From Yoonia sp. (lineage in GTDB: Bacteria > Pseudomonadota > Alphaproteobacteria > Rhodobacterales > Rhodobacteraceae), in assembly GCF_014859355.1 (NCBI RefSeq), contig NZ_JACUUJ010000003.1, forward strand, positions 58,498-122,497: DNA of 64,000 nucleotides. The letters are read 5' to 3'. Numbering within the stretch: the stretch's first letter is position 1; each line of letters begins with the position of its first letter. This document shows, in pieces, positions 1 to 9,386 of the stretch. The position numbers and the translations under genes are program-made. Under the pieces are notes generated by a model that did not search any database, was not told the DNA's origin, and saw nothing but the letters and a program-made list of their open reading frames with translations.

Positions 1-1055
1 AATACGGTGCCTTCGTTGATCTGGGCGGCGTTGACGGCCTGCTGCACGTCACCGACATGGCATGGCGCCGGGTCAACCACCCGTCCGAGATCCTGTCGAT
101 TGGTGAAACGATCAAGGTGCAGGTTATCAAGATCAACAAGGAAACCCACCGTATTTCCTTGGGCATGAAGCAGCTGCAAGACGATCCATGGGATGCGGTC
201 GAGCAGAAGTTCGCGCTGGGTTCCGTGCATCAGGGTCGCGTGACCAACATCACCGATTACGGCGCGTTTGTAGAGCTGGAGGCCGGTGTCGAAGGTCTGG
301 TTCACGTGTCCGAGATGTCCTGGACCAAGAAAAACGTTCACCCCGGCAAGATCGTCTCGACCAGCCAGGAAGTCGAAGTCATGGTTCTGGAAATTGATTC
401 AGCCAAGCGTCGCGTTTCCCTTGGCCTGAAACAGACCCAGCGCAACCCATGGGAAGTGTTTGCAGAAACCCACCCTGAGGGCACCGAGGTTGAAGGCGAA
501 GTCAAGAACATCACCGAATTCGGTCTGTTCATCGGCCTTGAAGGCGACATTGACGGCATGGTTCACCTGTCAGACCTGACATGGGAAGGCCGTGGCGAAG
601 ACGTCATCGGTGATTTCCGCAAGGGCGACATCGTGAAAGCCAAGGTTGCCGAAGTTGACGTTGAAAAAGAACGCATCAGCCTGTCGATCAAGGCGCTGGA
701 CGGCGACCCATTCGCAGAAGCTGTTGGCGGCGTGAAGCGCGGTTCGATCATCACTGTTGAAGTGACCAAGATCGAAGACGGCGGCATCGAGGTCGAGTAT
801 GAAGGCATGAAATCCTTCATTCGTCGTTCCGACCTGTCGCGTGACCGTGCCGAACAGCGCCCAGAGCGTTTTGGCGTTGGCGATAAGGTCGACGTGCGCG
901 TCACCAACATCGACAGCAAGACCCGCAAGCTGGGTCTGTCGATCAAGGCACGTGAAATCGCGGAAGAAAAAGAAGCGGTCGAACAGTTCGGTTCTTCTGA
1001 TTCCGGTGCATCCTTGGGCGATATCCTGGGTGCAGCACTGAAGCGTGACGGATAA
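1..1055 (+). CDS. rpsA: 30S ribosomal protein S1, C-terminal part (5' end outside window)
   Basis: Open from the first base (the first complete codon starts at base 3) to TAA at 1053-1055. About 350 residues are visible: the end of one S1 RNA-binding (OB-fold) repeat followed by three complete ones. The repeats begin near GSVHQGRVTNITDYGAF, GTEVEGEVKNITEFGLF and RGSIITVEVTKIEDGGI, and each ends in an (S/L)LG-K or SLSIKA type strand. S1 in alphaproteobacteria has six repeats in roughly 560 residues, so the N-terminal ribosome-binding repeats lie upstream of the window. S1 binds mRNA on the 30S subunit and helps initiation on weak Shine-Dalgarno sites. A clear intrinsic terminator follows 26 bases after the stop. 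Confidence 0.97.
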   Translation, partial: YGAFVDLGGVDGLLHVTDMAWRRVNHPSEILSIGETIKVQVIKINKETHRISLGMKQLQDDPWDAVEQKFALGSVHQGRVTNITDYGAFVELEAGVEGLVHVSEMSWTKKNVHPGKIVSTSQEVEVMVLEIDSAKRRVSLGLKQTQRNPWEVFAETHPEGTEVEGEVKNITEFGLFIGLEGDIDGMVHLSDLTWEGRGEDVIGDFRKGDIVKAKVAEVDVEKERISLSIKALDGDPFAEAVGGVKRGSIITVEVTKIEDGGIEVEYEGMKSFIRRSDLSRDRAEQRPERFGVGDKVDVRVTNIDSKTRKLGLSIKAREIAEEKEAVEQFGSSDSGASLGDILGAALKRDG

Positions 1056-1081
1056 TTCGGTTTCTCAACTGAAATGAATGA

Positions 1082-1113
1082 CCCCGTTGCAGGCAACTGC
1101 GGCGGGGTTTTTT
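1082..1113 (+). terminator. Intrinsic terminator of rpsA
   Basis: CCCCGTTGCAG (1082-1092) pairs with CTGCGGCGGGG (1097-1107), including two G-U pairs, around a GCAA tetraloop. A run of six T follows directly (1108-1113). It lies 26 bases after the rpsA stop. Confidence 0.92.
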
Positions 1114-1216
1114 GTTGTCGGTGCGCGATACAGATAAAACGTTCGCCGCTGGCTGGCCGATTGCGGCGGCGGTTCCGGTGATTTATCACGGCAAATATAT
1201 CGAAAAGGGACCGATC

Positions 1217-2734
1217 ATGTATGATGTAAACCCGCTGGCCTATGCCCTGCGTGTAGGGTCGCTGGGCACTGAAAACGCGCCTTTTGTCACCGACCGAGTG
1301 ACCGGAATGATGACAACCTATGCCCAAGTCTGGCAGCAGGCGGAACAGGTGGCAGGTGTTCTAGTGTCCCTTGGCGTGGCCCCCGGTGATCGGGTGGCGG
1401 TGCAGGTGCCGAAATCTGTTGCGGCGATCCCGCTATATCTGGGCACGGTTCTGTGCGGTGCGGTGCATTTGCCGCTGAACACCGGCTATACCGCGACCGA
1501 GATCGATTATTTCCTGACCGACGCGCGCCCGCGTGTCTTTGTTTGCTGTCCGGCCAATCTGGCGGCGCTTGGTCCGGTTGCGGCCAAGGCCGGTGTGGAC
1601 ACGGTCCTGACGCTGGATGCGGATGGCGGGGGCACATTGGCCGATGCGTTGCAACAGGCCACCCCCATCGCACAGGCAGTGCCGCGCGCGGCGGATGATC
1701 TGGCGGCGATCCTTTATACATCGGGCACCACGGGCCGGTCCAAAGGCGCGATGCTGACCCATGATAACCTTGCATCGAATGCGGCCAGCTTGCGCGATCT
1801 GTGGCGATTCACGGCGGATGATGTGCTGATCCATGCACTGCCGCTGTTTCATACACACGGGCTGTTCGTGGCGATCAATGTCACGCTGATGGCGGGTGGG
1901 GCGCTGTTGCTGCACCGCGCATTCGATGCGGGCGCGGTGCTGGATGATTTCGCCCATGCGACGGCGCTGATGGGGGTGCCGACATTCTACACCCGCCTGC
2001 TGGACCTGCCCGGCCTGAACCGCGATGCCGCGCGCCATATGCGCCTGTTCATTTCCGGGTCCGCCCCGATGTTGACCGAAACCCACCACCTTTGGCACGA
2101 CCGCACCGGGCATTGGGTGCTGGAACGCTATGGCATGACCGAAACCTCGATGAGCACGTCAAACCCTTATGCCGGCCTGCGCAAACCCGGCACCGTGGGG
2201 CTGCCGCTGCCGGGTGTGGATCTGCGCGTGGTGGATGACGCGGCTGCGCCGGTGCCGCTAGGTGCTGTCGGCGGGGTCGAAGTGCGCGGGCCGAACCTGT
2301 TTGCGGGCTATTGGCAGATGCCTGACAAAACAGCCGAAGATATGCGCCCCGATGGTTGGTTCAAGACCGGCGATCTGGGGCAGTTGGATCGTGACGGTTA
2401 TCTGACGATCGTGGGCCGGTCCAAAGATCTGATCATTTCAGGCGGATATAACATTTACCCCAAAGAGGTGGAAACCCTGATCGATGCGCTGGCTGGCGTG
2501 GCGGAAAGCGCGGCCTTTGGCCTGCCCGATCCAGATCTGGGCGAGGTGGTGGCCGTTGCCGTTGTGCTGGCCCCCGGTGCCGATCTGGATGCTGATGCGA
2601 TCAGGGCAGGGGTTGCCGATGATCTGGCGCGGTTCAAATTGCCGCGCCACGTTTATTTTTTGCCTGCCTTGCCGCGCAACACGATGGGCAAGGTGCAAAA
2701 GGCGCAGCTGCGGGCGCAGTTTGCGCCGTCTTAG
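1217..2734 (+). CDS. matB: Malonyl-CoA synthetase (MatB family acyl-CoA ligase)
   Basis: 505-aa ANL-superfamily adenylating enzyme that should convert malonate, CoA and ATP to malonyl-CoA. Visible motifs are YTSGTTGRSKG (near residue 166, P-loop), RYGMTETSMSTSNP (near 303), GWFKTGD (near 380) and the C-terminal lysine in NTMGKVQK (near 491). The stretches PLFHTHGLFVAINVTLMAGG and MSTSNPYAGLRKPGTVG are typical of MatB rather than long-chain FadD, and the length matches MatB. I start at ATG 1217, which has AAAGGGA upstream; an in-frame start at 1112 would overlap the rpsA terminator. It converges with the usp gene and overlaps it by 4 bases. Substrate preference (malonate versus methylmalonate) cannot be settled from sequence. 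Confidence 0.88.
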   Translation: MYDVNPLAYALRVGSLGTENAPFVTDRVTGMMTTYAQVWQQAEQVAGVLVSLGVAPGDRVAVQVPKSVAAIPLYLGTVLCGAVHLPLNTGYTATEIDYFLTDARPRVFVCCPANLAALGPVAAKAGVDTVLTLDADGGGTLADALQQATPIAQAVPRAADDLAAILYTSGTTGRSKGAMLTHDNLASNAASLRDLWRFTADDVLIHALPLFHTHGLFVAINVTLMAGGALLLHRAFDAGAVLDDFAHATALMGVPTFYTRLLDLPGLNRDAARHMRLFISGSAPMLTETHHLWHDRTGHWVLERYGMTETSMSTSNPYAGLRKPGTVGLPLPGVDLRVVDDAAAPVPLGAVGGVEVRGPNLFAGYWQMPDKTAEDMRPDGWFKTGDLGQLDRDGYLTIVGRSKDLIISGGYNIYPKEVETLIDALAGVAESAAFGLPDPDLGEVVAVAVVLAPGADLDADAIRAGVADDLARFKLPRHVYFLPALPRNTMGKVQKAQLRAQFAPS

Positions 2735-3564
2735 TGGCTCATCAATACGGGGATATTCGCGCGCATTCCGATGTCGCGCGTGACCCCGCCGAACAGGCCT
2801 TCGCGCAGGGGTGAATGTTCATAGGCACCCATGACCAGCAGATCGGCGTTGGTTTGCTGGCAATGATCCACCAGCGTATCCGCAATAGACCGCCTGTCGC
2901 GCGGCAGTTCGGTCAGCGTGACGTTCAGGTCATGGCGTTGCAGGATCTGACCTGCGTCAATGCCCGGCAATGACCCTGAAAATGGCGACCGCCCGACCGA
3001 CACGATTTCAACCGGATCATCCTTTTCCAGAAATCGGGTGGCATCGGCCAACGCGCGCGACGCGGCCCGCCCGCCATCCCAGGCGACCACGGTTTTCTTG
3101 CCAAAATGCGGCTTTCTATAGGAGGAAGGAAAGATGATGACCGGGCGCCCGCTATCATAGGTGATGCGATCGGGGTAAATCTCGATATGCGACTGGCCAT
3201 AGGCTGTTGCGGTCTCATGCATGCCAAGGATCGTAATATCGTAAAGCCGGGCATAAGCGGTGATTGTTGGCTGCACGGGGCCGCCACTGTCAACCCAGTG
3301 CCGTTTTTGATCGGGAACTGCGGCGCAAATCTGATCAAATTTCCCCCGCAGCTCTGTATGTGCCTCGTCTGCGACCTGCATGATCGCATCCTGCACCTTT
3401 TGCGGCATCCAAGGTTTGAATTGGGATGATAACTTTGAACCGCCATGCGCGAACAGGCCGGTCAGATGTGTGCCATAATGCCGTTGCATCGCAACCGCAC
3501 CATGCAGTGCCGCATCTGATCCGGGCAGGCCGTTATAGGCGACAAGGATGTTCTTGATGGCCAT
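2731..3564 (-). CDS. Universal stress protein with two Usp-type halves
   Basis: 277-aa cytosolic UspA-superfamily protein. The N-terminal half starts IKNILVAYNGLPGSDAAL, the usual first strand and helix of the fold. The C-terminal half starts VVAWDGGRAASRAL and ends with the nucleotide-loop region LLVMGAYEHSPLREGLFGG. In the family, the glycine-rich loop (G-2x-G-9x-G-S/T) binds ATP in some members; here only the C-terminal copy keeps a recognisable version. It is the last gene of the leftward run from tctC, 11 bases after the reductase gene, so it is probably cotranscribed with the uptake/activation genes. Its specific role is unknown. Confidence 0.85.
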   Translation of the reverse strand: MAIKNILVAYNGLPGSDAALHGAVAMQRHYGTHLTGLFAHGGSKLSSQFKPWMPQKVQDAIMQVADEAHTELRGKFDQICAAVPDQKRHWVDSGGPVQPTITAYARLYDITILGMHETATAYGQSHIEIYPDRITYDSGRPVIIFPSSYRKPHFGKKTVVAWDGGRAASRALADATRFLEKDDPVEIVSVGRSPFSGSLPGIDAGQILQRHDLNVTLTELPRDRRSIADTLVDHCQQTNADLLVMGAYEHSPLREGLFGGVTRDIGMRANIPVLMSH

Positions 3565-3575
3565 GATATGCCCCT

Positions 3576-4559
3576 TCAGCCGGTGTAAAGCCCTGCGGTG
3601 CGGCCCCGCAGTTTGATCAGCGCCAGCACCGTGTCGATGGTGGGGGTCGGGGTGCCCGTCACGCGGCCCAGTTCCTGCACCGACCCCACCAGTGCGTCGA
3701 TCTCCATCGGGCGGCCTGCGTCAAGATCCTGCAACATGGATGTGCGGTGCGCACCCACGGCGGCCCCGCCATCAATCCGGCGGTCCACGTCGATGGGGAA
3801 TTTCACGCCCAGTTTTTCCGCGATTTCCTGCGCTTCGATCATCATTCCCCGCGCCACGGCGCGTGTGCCGGGGTCGGTGCAAAGCACATCCAGCGTTGCG
3901 TGCGTCAGCGCGGAAATCGGGTTGAACGACAGGTTCCCCCACAGTTTCACCCAGATTTCATCGCGCAGGCGCGGGCGCACAGGCGCCTTGAGCCCCGCCG
4001 CTGATAACGCCCGCGATAGGGCCACGGCCCGTTCCGATTTGCTGCCATCGGGTTCGCCCAGCGAAAAGCGGTTGCCTTCGATATGTTTGATCACGCCGGG
4101 TTCGATGACCTCGGCTGCGGGATACACCACGCAGCCCAGCACCCGGTCGGGGCCAAAACCATCCCATTGCGCATTGCCGGGGTCCACGGATTCCAGCCGC
4201 GTGCCTTCCAGATCGGTGCCGATCTTGTGGAAATACCACCACGGCACGCCGTTCACGCCGCTGACGATGGTTGTATGGTCCCCGATCAGCGGTTGCATCT
4301 TGTCCACCACTGGCGGCACCGAATGCGCCTTGAGCGTGACAATCACGTAGTCCTGCGGCCCCAGATCGGCGGGATTATCGCTGGCCGTAACGGGCACCGT
4401 GACCGGTTCACCGCTTTCTTCGATCAGGGTCAGGCCCTTGTCCTGCATCGCGGCCAGATGCGGCCCGCGCGCCACCAGGCTGACATCAGCCCCCGCCTGC
4501 GCCAGCTTCACGCCCATATAGCCGCCGATGGCGCCAGCCCCAAAAATACAGATTTTCAT
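3576..4559 (-). CDS. Ketopantoate reductase family (ApbA/PanE-like) NADP-dependent oxidoreductase
   Basis: 327 aa. The N-terminal Rossmann fold opens with MKICIFGAGAIGGYMG (GxGxxG at residues 7-12). The central KAHSV segment and C-terminal EIWVKLWGNLSFNPISAL contain the conserved Lys and Asn of the ketopantoate reductase family. PanE reduces 2-dehydropantoate to pantoate for CoA synthesis, but many Rhodobacterales carry several paralogues acting on other 2-keto acids. This copy lies between an acyl-CoA ligase (5-base gap) and a usp gene (11-base gap) in a transport operon. A catabolic 2-oxoacid reductase is therefore as likely as true PanE; I withhold the symbol. Confidence 0.82.
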   Translation of the reverse strand: MKICIFGAGAIGGYMGVKLAQAGADVSLVARGPHLAAMQDKGLTLIEESGEPVTVPVTASDNPADLGPQDYVIVTLKAHSVPPVVDKMQPLIGDHTTIVSGVNGVPWWYFHKIGTDLEGTRLESVDPGNAQWDGFGPDRVLGCVVYPAAEVIEPGVIKHIEGNRFSLGEPDGSKSERAVALSRALSAAGLKAPVRPRLRDEIWVKLWGNLSFNPISALTHATLDVLCTDPGTRAVARGMMIEAQEIAEKLGVKFPIDVDRRIDGGAAVGAHRTSMLQDLDAGRPMEIDALVGSVQELGRVTGTPTPTIDTVLALIKLRGRTAGLYTG

Positions 4560-4564
4560 GAGCG

Positions 4565-6094
4565 TCAGGCCTTTTCCACCAGACCCAGCTTTTCAGCCAG
4601 ACCAATGCGTTGCATCTTACCGGTGGCGCCCTTGGGAATTTCATCCATGATGATCACCTTGCGCGGCACCTTGAAATCGGCCATGTGATCGGCGGCAAAG
4701 GCGCGAATGTCCTTTTCCGTCGCGGTTGCCCCGTCTTTCAGCACGATAGCGGCGGCGACCTCTTCGCCCAGTTTGGGATGGGGCAGTGCAAAGGTGACGA
4801 CCTGCGCAACATCGGGGTGATCCAGCAGCACGCCGTCCACCTCTAGCGGGCTGATCTTTTCGCCGCCGCGGTTGATGATTTCCTTCAAGCGGCCCGTCAG
4901 GTGCAGATAACCTTCGTCGTCAAACGCGCCCTGATCACCGGTGCGGAACCAGCGCGCACCTTCGGATTCGAAAAAGCTTTTTGCGTTCGCGTCTGCGTTG
5001 CCTTCATACCCCGGTGTCACGTTGGGGCCGGAAATCACGACCTCGCCGGTGCCGTCGATCAGGCGGTTTTCGGTTTCATGCGCGATGCGCATTTCTGGCC
5101 CTGCCGGCATACCCACCGCACCGGGTTTCTGGCGACCAGAGGTCAACGGGTTGCAGGCCATCTGGTGCGCGGCCTCGGTCATGCCGTAAGCTTCGACCAC
5201 AGGGGCGCCAAAGGTTTCGTTCAGCGCGACCATGACCTGCGCAGGCAAGGAGGCGGACGACGACCGTAGGAACCGCAGCGGGGTTTCGGCGATGACATCG
5301 GCATTGCGGCCCGCGCGCGACAGGATCGCCTGATGCATCGTCGGCACGGCGGTGTACCATGTGGGTTGGCTTTCTTTCATCATGGCAAAGAAGTTCATCG
5401 CGTTGAAACCGCCTGTGCAGAAAATTGACCCCCCTGCGGCCAGCGAAGCCGTTACAGCGGCAATCAGCCCGTGAATATGGAACAGCGGCATGACGTTCAG
5501 ACAACGGTCGGCCGCGGTAAGGTCCAGCGAAACCTTGATGTGTTCGGCAGAGGCCGCGATATTCGATTGCAGCAGCGGCACGATCTTGGGGCGCGATGTG
5601 GTGCCCGATGTGTGCAGGATCAGCGCGACATCATCGGCGGCAGGGGGCGTGGCATCGCCACTGCCTGTGGCGTCAGACGACAGCGTGAACGCCCCGGCTG
5701 CTGCCCCTTCGGGCACCGACAGGCGAATGATGGCCATGCCCGCCTTGGTTGCGGCGGCAACAGAGGGGCCGTCGTCACCTGCCATTACAACCAGCGCCTT
5801 GGCTTTCAGGTCGGACAGGTAGAAATCATATTCTTCTTCGCGGTAGGCGGGGTTCAGCGGTGCGGTTATTGCCACTTGCGCGACGGTGACAAAGGCCGTT
5901 GCCATTTCCGGCCCGTTGGGCAGCACAATCGCCACGCGATCTCCGCGCCCGATGCCCATGGCGTTCAGCGCCGTGCGCACCTCATCGGTCAAGCCACGCA
6001 GCCCGTCATATGTCAGCCATGGGCGGTCTGGTGCGCCGATGGCAGGTGCGGCGCCGTTGTGGCCCGACAAAAGGGCGCTCATCGTTGTGTGCAT
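4565..6094 (-). CDS. Acyl-CoA ligase of the oxalate--CoA ligase (AAE3/Pcs60-like) group
   Basis: 509-aa ANL-superfamily ligase. Motifs are LHTSGTTSRPK (about residue 160), AYGMTEAAHQM (about 300), RWFRTGDQG (about 381), RGGEKISPLEVD and the C-terminal KGATGKMQR with the catalytic lysine. The stretch LNPAYREEEYDFYLSDLKAK resembles the AAE3/Pcs60 group, whose characterised members make oxalyl-CoA. Related members act on other small acids, so the substrate is open. It lies 24 bases downstream of tctA and 5 bases upstream of the ketopantoate-reductase-like gene. That context suggests it activates the acid imported by TctABC. An alternative start is Met5. Confidence 0.78.
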   Translation of the reverse strand: MHTTMSALLSGHNGAAPAIGAPDRPWLTYDGLRGLTDEVRTALNAMGIGRGDRVAIVLPNGPEMATAFVTVAQVAITAPLNPAYREEEYDFYLSDLKAKALVVMAGDDGPSVAAATKAGMAIIRLSVPEGAAAGAFTLSSDATGSGDATPPAADDVALILHTSGTTSRPKIVPLLQSNIAASAEHIKVSLDLTAADRCLNVMPLFHIHGLIAAVTASLAAGGSIFCTGGFNAMNFFAMMKESQPTWYTAVPTMHQAILSRAGRNADVIAETPLRFLRSSSASLPAQVMVALNETFGAPVVEAYGMTEAAHQMACNPLTSGRQKPGAVGMPAGPEMRIAHETENRLIDGTGEVVISGPNVTPGYEGNADANAKSFFESEGARWFRTGDQGAFDDEGYLHLTGRLKEIINRGGEKISPLEVDGVLLDHPDVAQVVTFALPHPKLGEEVAAAIVLKDGATATEKDIRAFAADHMADFKVPRKVIIMDEIPKGATGKMQRIGLAEKLGLVEKA

Positions 6095-6118
6095 GGGGGG
6101 TGTCCTTCGTTCTTGGTG

Positions 6119-7645
6119 TTATTCGGCAGGCCGTTCAGACGCGCCGTTGCGGCGCGTCATGCGGCGAAAGTGTTTCAGAAGCGGCAACAGAAAGAAAACT
6201 GCACTGATCGCAATGAAGGTGGCTGACAACGGACGTTCGATAAATGCCATCATGTTCCCCTGTTCTGCAATCAAAGTCTGGCGGAAACTTTTCTCCATCA
6301 GGGGGCCAAGCACAATAGCCAGCACCAACGGGGCCAAAGGATAATCTGCCTTGCGCAACAGATAGCCCCCGGCGCCAAAGCCCGCGATCAGCCAGACATC
6401 GTGCATTTTCTGGCTGGGCGCATAGCCGCCAACGATACACAAAACCAGCACCATCGCGCAAAGCACGGTAAACGGCATCCGTAGCGCCCAGACAAAAACC
6501 GGGATCAGCGCGATATTCACCAGCACCGCAAACAGGTTGGCGGTGTAAAGCGACGAAATCAGCCCCCAGACAAAATCGGGTTGTTCGATAAACAACATTG
6601 GGCCGGGCACCAGCCCCCACATGACCATGCCGCCCAGCAGCAGCGCCGTGGTGGGTGAACCGGGGATGCCCAGCGTCAGCATCGGCAACAGCGATCCGGT
6701 TGATGCGGCGTTGTTGGCGGTTTCGGGGGCGGCAACCCCTTCGATGTTGCCCTTGCCGAAACTGTCTGGGTTCTTGGACATCAGCTTGGCCAGGCCATAG
6801 GCCATCAGCGCGGCGGGCGTGGCCCCGGCGGCAGGCAGCATACCCACAAAAAACCCGATGAACGACCCAAAGCTCATGGTGCGCCATAGCTTGTTCATTT
6901 CCTTGATACCCAGCCAAAGCGACCCAAATGTCAGCCGGGCCGGCGTCACCTGTGGTGCGGTTTTCGAGGTTTCAATCGTGTGCAAAATCTCGCCCACGCC
7001 GTAAACGCCGATGGCCAGCACAAGAAAGCTCATGCCCGAATAAAACCCTGGCTGGTCGAAAAAGATCAACCGCGGTTGGCCTGAAATCAGGTCAAGCCCG
7101 ACAGTGGACAGCACCAGACCAAGGCAGATCATGATGATCGTTTTCAGCACGTCGTCGCCGCCTAAGCCCACGAAAGTGGTGAACGCCAGCAAAACCAGTG
7201 CAAATTCTTCTGCCGGGCCAAAGGCCAGCGCCAGATCGGCCAACGGCGCGGCAAAAAGCGTGAATAGCACCACGGAAATCGTGCCACCCACAAAGGATGC
7301 GACCGCAGCGGCGATCAGCGCCAACCCGGCCTTGCCCTGTTGGGCCATGGGCCGCCCGTCAAAGGTGGTGGCAACCGCCGTCGATGCACCCGGTATCCCA
7401 AGTAGAATCGAACTGATCGCGCCGCCATACATGGCGCCATAATAAATGGCCGCCAGCAGGATAATCGCCGATGAGGGCGGCACGATGAAGGTCAGCGGCA
7501 GCACAATCGCCACGCCATTGACCGACCCCAGCCCCGGCATCGCCCCGATGAAAAGCCCAGCGGTGACGCCGATGATCACGATCATCAGGTTCACCGGAGA
7601 CAGGGATGTGGCGAAACCTTCGGCCAGATGAGCGAGCAGATCCAT
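6119..7645 (-). CDS. tctA: Tripartite tricarboxylate transporter, large permease TctA
   Basis: 508-aa polytopic inner-membrane protein of the TctA family. The glycine- and proline-rich signatures GLFIGAMPGLGSVNG (near residue 30) and GAMYGGAISSILLGIPG (near 90) are hallmarks of the family's two repeat halves; a related element, GMLPAAGATPAALMAYG, appears mid-protein. Together with TctB and the periplasmic TctC it forms a secondary, ion-driven uptake system for carboxylates such as citrate, tartrate or aromatic acids. The gene follows tctB by 12 bases. Substrate cannot be read from the permease. Confidence 0.93.
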   Translation of the reverse strand: MDLLAHLAEGFATSLSPVNLMIVIIGVTAGLFIGAMPGLGSVNGVAIVLPLTFIVPPSSAIILLAAIYYGAMYGGAISSILLGIPGASTAVATTFDGRPMAQQGKAGLALIAAAVASFVGGTISVVLFTLFAAPLADLALAFGPAEEFALVLLAFTTFVGLGGDDVLKTIIMICLGLVLSTVGLDLISGQPRLIFFDQPGFYSGMSFLVLAIGVYGVGEILHTIETSKTAPQVTPARLTFGSLWLGIKEMNKLWRTMSFGSFIGFFVGMLPAAGATPAALMAYGLAKLMSKNPDSFGKGNIEGVAAPETANNAASTGSLLPMLTLGIPGSPTTALLLGGMVMWGLVPGPMLFIEQPDFVWGLISSLYTANLFAVLVNIALIPVFVWALRMPFTVLCAMVLVLCIVGGYAPSQKMHDVWLIAGFGAGGYLLRKADYPLAPLVLAIVLGPLMEKSFRQTLIAEQGNMMAFIERPLSATFIAISAVFFLLPLLKHFRRMTRRNGASERPAE

Positions 7646-7657
7646 GTTTTGTGCGCC

Positions 7658-8149
7658 TCAGAAGAAGATTGCGTAAAGAGGGGTGAAAACAGGCTCTGTC
7701 AGGCCCTTTGGCAGCAGGATTTTAAGTGTTACTTCGAAAAAGAAGAACAAGAACACCGGTGTGCCAAACGTCAGCGATGCTGTCAGCACCCAACCGTGTT
7801 TGCCAAAAATCTTCAAATACCAAAGGATGAACAATGGCAGGGCGACATAGGCACCGGCCCAGCCGATCAGCGCAATGGTGATGACCAACGCGATGAACAC
7901 GCTGATTACGGATCGCAACGTGTCAAGGTCGAAAAAATTCCCTGAATAGGCGGTTTTGCCTCGCAAGGACCGGATCAGAATGGCGCCCGCCGTGACCAGC
8001 ATGACCGCCGATAACCAAAATGGAAAAGCACCTCCGCCGGGGCCGCCTGTCATACCGTTCCAGCCTATCGGCAAAACCGTTGCATGCCACATGAAATATG
8101 CAGATAGGGCCATGATGCCCACTGCAATCAACCTATCCGCCATCAACAT
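7658..8149 (-). CDS. tctB: Tripartite tricarboxylate transporter, small permease TctB
   Basis: 163 aa with four predicted membrane segments (about 8-25, 38-60, 83-115 and 120-155), the normal size and layout for TctB. The first segment is followed by GGPGGGAFPFWLS, a typical TctB loop. It is the small membrane subunit of the TctABC system. The order tctC-tctB-tctA is the usual one. An 86-base gap with a stem-loop separates it from tctC. Confidence 0.88.
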   Translation of the reverse strand: MLMADRLIAVGIMALSAYFMWHATVLPIGWNGMTGGPGGGAFPFWLSAVMLVTAGAILIRSLRGKTAYSGNFFDLDTLRSVISVFIALVITIALIGWAGAYVALPLFILWYLKIFGKHGWVLTASLTFGTPVFLFFFFEVTLKILLPKGLTEPVFTPLYAIFF

Positions 8150-8172
8150 GGATGCAGCCCCCGTGAATTATT

Positions 8173-8189
8173 GCCCGTCGCAGACGGGC
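8173..8189 (-). promoter_or_regulatory. Stem-loop between tctC and tctB
   Basis: GCCCGTC (8173-8179) and GACGGGC (8183-8189) form a 7-bp GC stem with a 3-base loop in the tctC-tctB gap. No T-run follows on the minus strand. It is more likely an mRNA-stabilising or processing hairpin that keeps binding-protein output high than a full terminator. Confidence 0.55.
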
Positions 8190-8235
8190 GACCCTAAAAA
8201 GGGGCCGCCCGCCTGTGCCATTTGTTTGTATTTGT

Positions 8236-9210
8236 TCAGGAACCTTCGCCGATGGCGTTCAGCAAATCTGCGTGTTTGCCACGTTCTTCAATGAAATAGG
8301 CCTGCAACGCATCACCGGTCAGGAATTCATTCAAAAGCGCCTGTTCGGACATGTAGCTTTGCCATTCTTCGGTCTGGCTTAGTTTTTCGAACATGCTGGT
8401 GTAATAGGCGACGGCTGCCGGATCCATGCCTTTTGGTGCAACAAATGACCGCTGCATCCAATAGACCAGATCATGCCCCAGTTCGCCCATGGTTGGTGTA
8501 TCTGGAAAGGCTGCAATCCGGTCAGGTGTCAGGGCCGCGATGGGACGCAGGCGCCCTGCGTTGTAAAAGCCCATGGCTTCGGATGGGTTGTTGACGGTCG
8601 AATCCACATGTTTGCCGACCAGATTTTTAGCCACGTCACCGCCGCCGCCATAGGGCACATAGGTCATGGTGATCCCGAATTCTTTTTCCAGCATTGCTGT
8701 CACAAGGCTGTCTTCCTGACCGGTGCCGGTGCCGCCCATTTTCCATGTGCCGCCCGATGCTTTTACGGCGGCGACGTAATCATCCAACGTATGCACGTCG
8801 CTATCCGCATTGACCCACAGCACAAACGTATCCAGCGCCATCCGTGCAATCGGGGTGAATTCCTCGATGTTCACGCCGATGTCCGTGCGCAACGGCGTCG
8901 TGTAATAGCTGTTGAGCGTGGCCATGATGGTGTGATTATCGCCTTCCTTGTCCAGCAGATAGCGTAGCGCCTCTGCGCCCGAACCACCGCCCTTGTTCAC
9001 GGGCAGAAGCGGCATGGATGAAAGTTTTTCTTTTTGAATAATTGACTGAAACAGGCGGGCAAGCCGGTCTGCACCGCCGCCCTGTCCGGCCATGATGACC
9101 ATTTCGACGGGCTTGATGGGTTTCCAGTCCTGTGCGGCAGCTGGTGCCGCCAACAAGGCCAAACTCGCCGTCGCCACAATCGCAAGGCGCCGCGTAAGTG
9201 TATAAGTCAT
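8236..9210 (-). CDS. tctC: Tripartite tricarboxylate transporter substrate-binding protein TctC
   Basis: 324 aa. The N-terminus MTYTLTRRLAIVATASLALLA and following AAPAAAQDW form a clear Sec signal peptide with AxA cleavage before QDWKPIKP. The mature part has the Bug/TctC fold landmarks VEMVIMAGQGGGADRLAR (loop 1 of the carboxylate site) and GGTGTGQEDSL with PYGGGGDVAKNL (loop 2). It binds an organic acid in the periplasm and delivers it to TctAB. It is first in a run of six leftward genes and faces the ScfR-type regulator across a 176-base gap, the likely promoter. Confidence 0.93.
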   Translation of the reverse strand: MTYTLTRRLAIVATASLALLAAPAAAQDWKPIKPVEMVIMAGQGGGADRLARLFQSIIQKEKLSSMPLLPVNKGGGSGAEALRYLLDKEGDNHTIMATLNSYYTTPLRTDIGVNIEEFTPIARMALDTFVLWVNADSDVHTLDDYVAAVKASGGTWKMGGTGTGQEDSLVTAMLEKEFGITMTYVPYGGGGDVAKNLVGKHVDSTVNNPSEAMGFYNAGRLRPIAALTPDRIAAFPDTPTMGELGHDLVYWMQRSFVAPKGMDPAAVAYYTSMFEKLSQTEEWQSYMSEQALLNEFLTGDALQAYFIEERGKHADLLNAIGEGS

Positions 9211-9386
9211 GTAACGTCCTCCCTTGGACAGAAAACGGAAAATTCCGCCTGTTTCTTTGTCCTTCTAGAAACAGATGGGCGTTCACTGTGCCGCGACATT
9301 ATCGACAGGAAATAATATTTCACCAAAATTGCAGTATTCATGTTAAAGATTGCGCACACAAAGTATATTCATGTAATGTTGTAAAC
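9211..9386. promoter_or_regulatory. Divergent promoter region between tctC and the ScfR-type regulator
   Basis: 176 bases, visibly AT-richer than the flanks, hold the promoters for the tct operon (left) and the regulator (right). Next to the regulator start is an imperfect inverted repeat ATGTT-GTA-AACAT (9376-9388). It overlaps the ATG and could be an autoregulatory operator. No second copy is obvious near tctC. Confidence 0.45.

Noticed and set aside
1112..1216. 5' extension of matB
   Set aside because: Would start inside the rpsA terminator; MatB homology and length begin at ATG 1217 with a good ribosome site.
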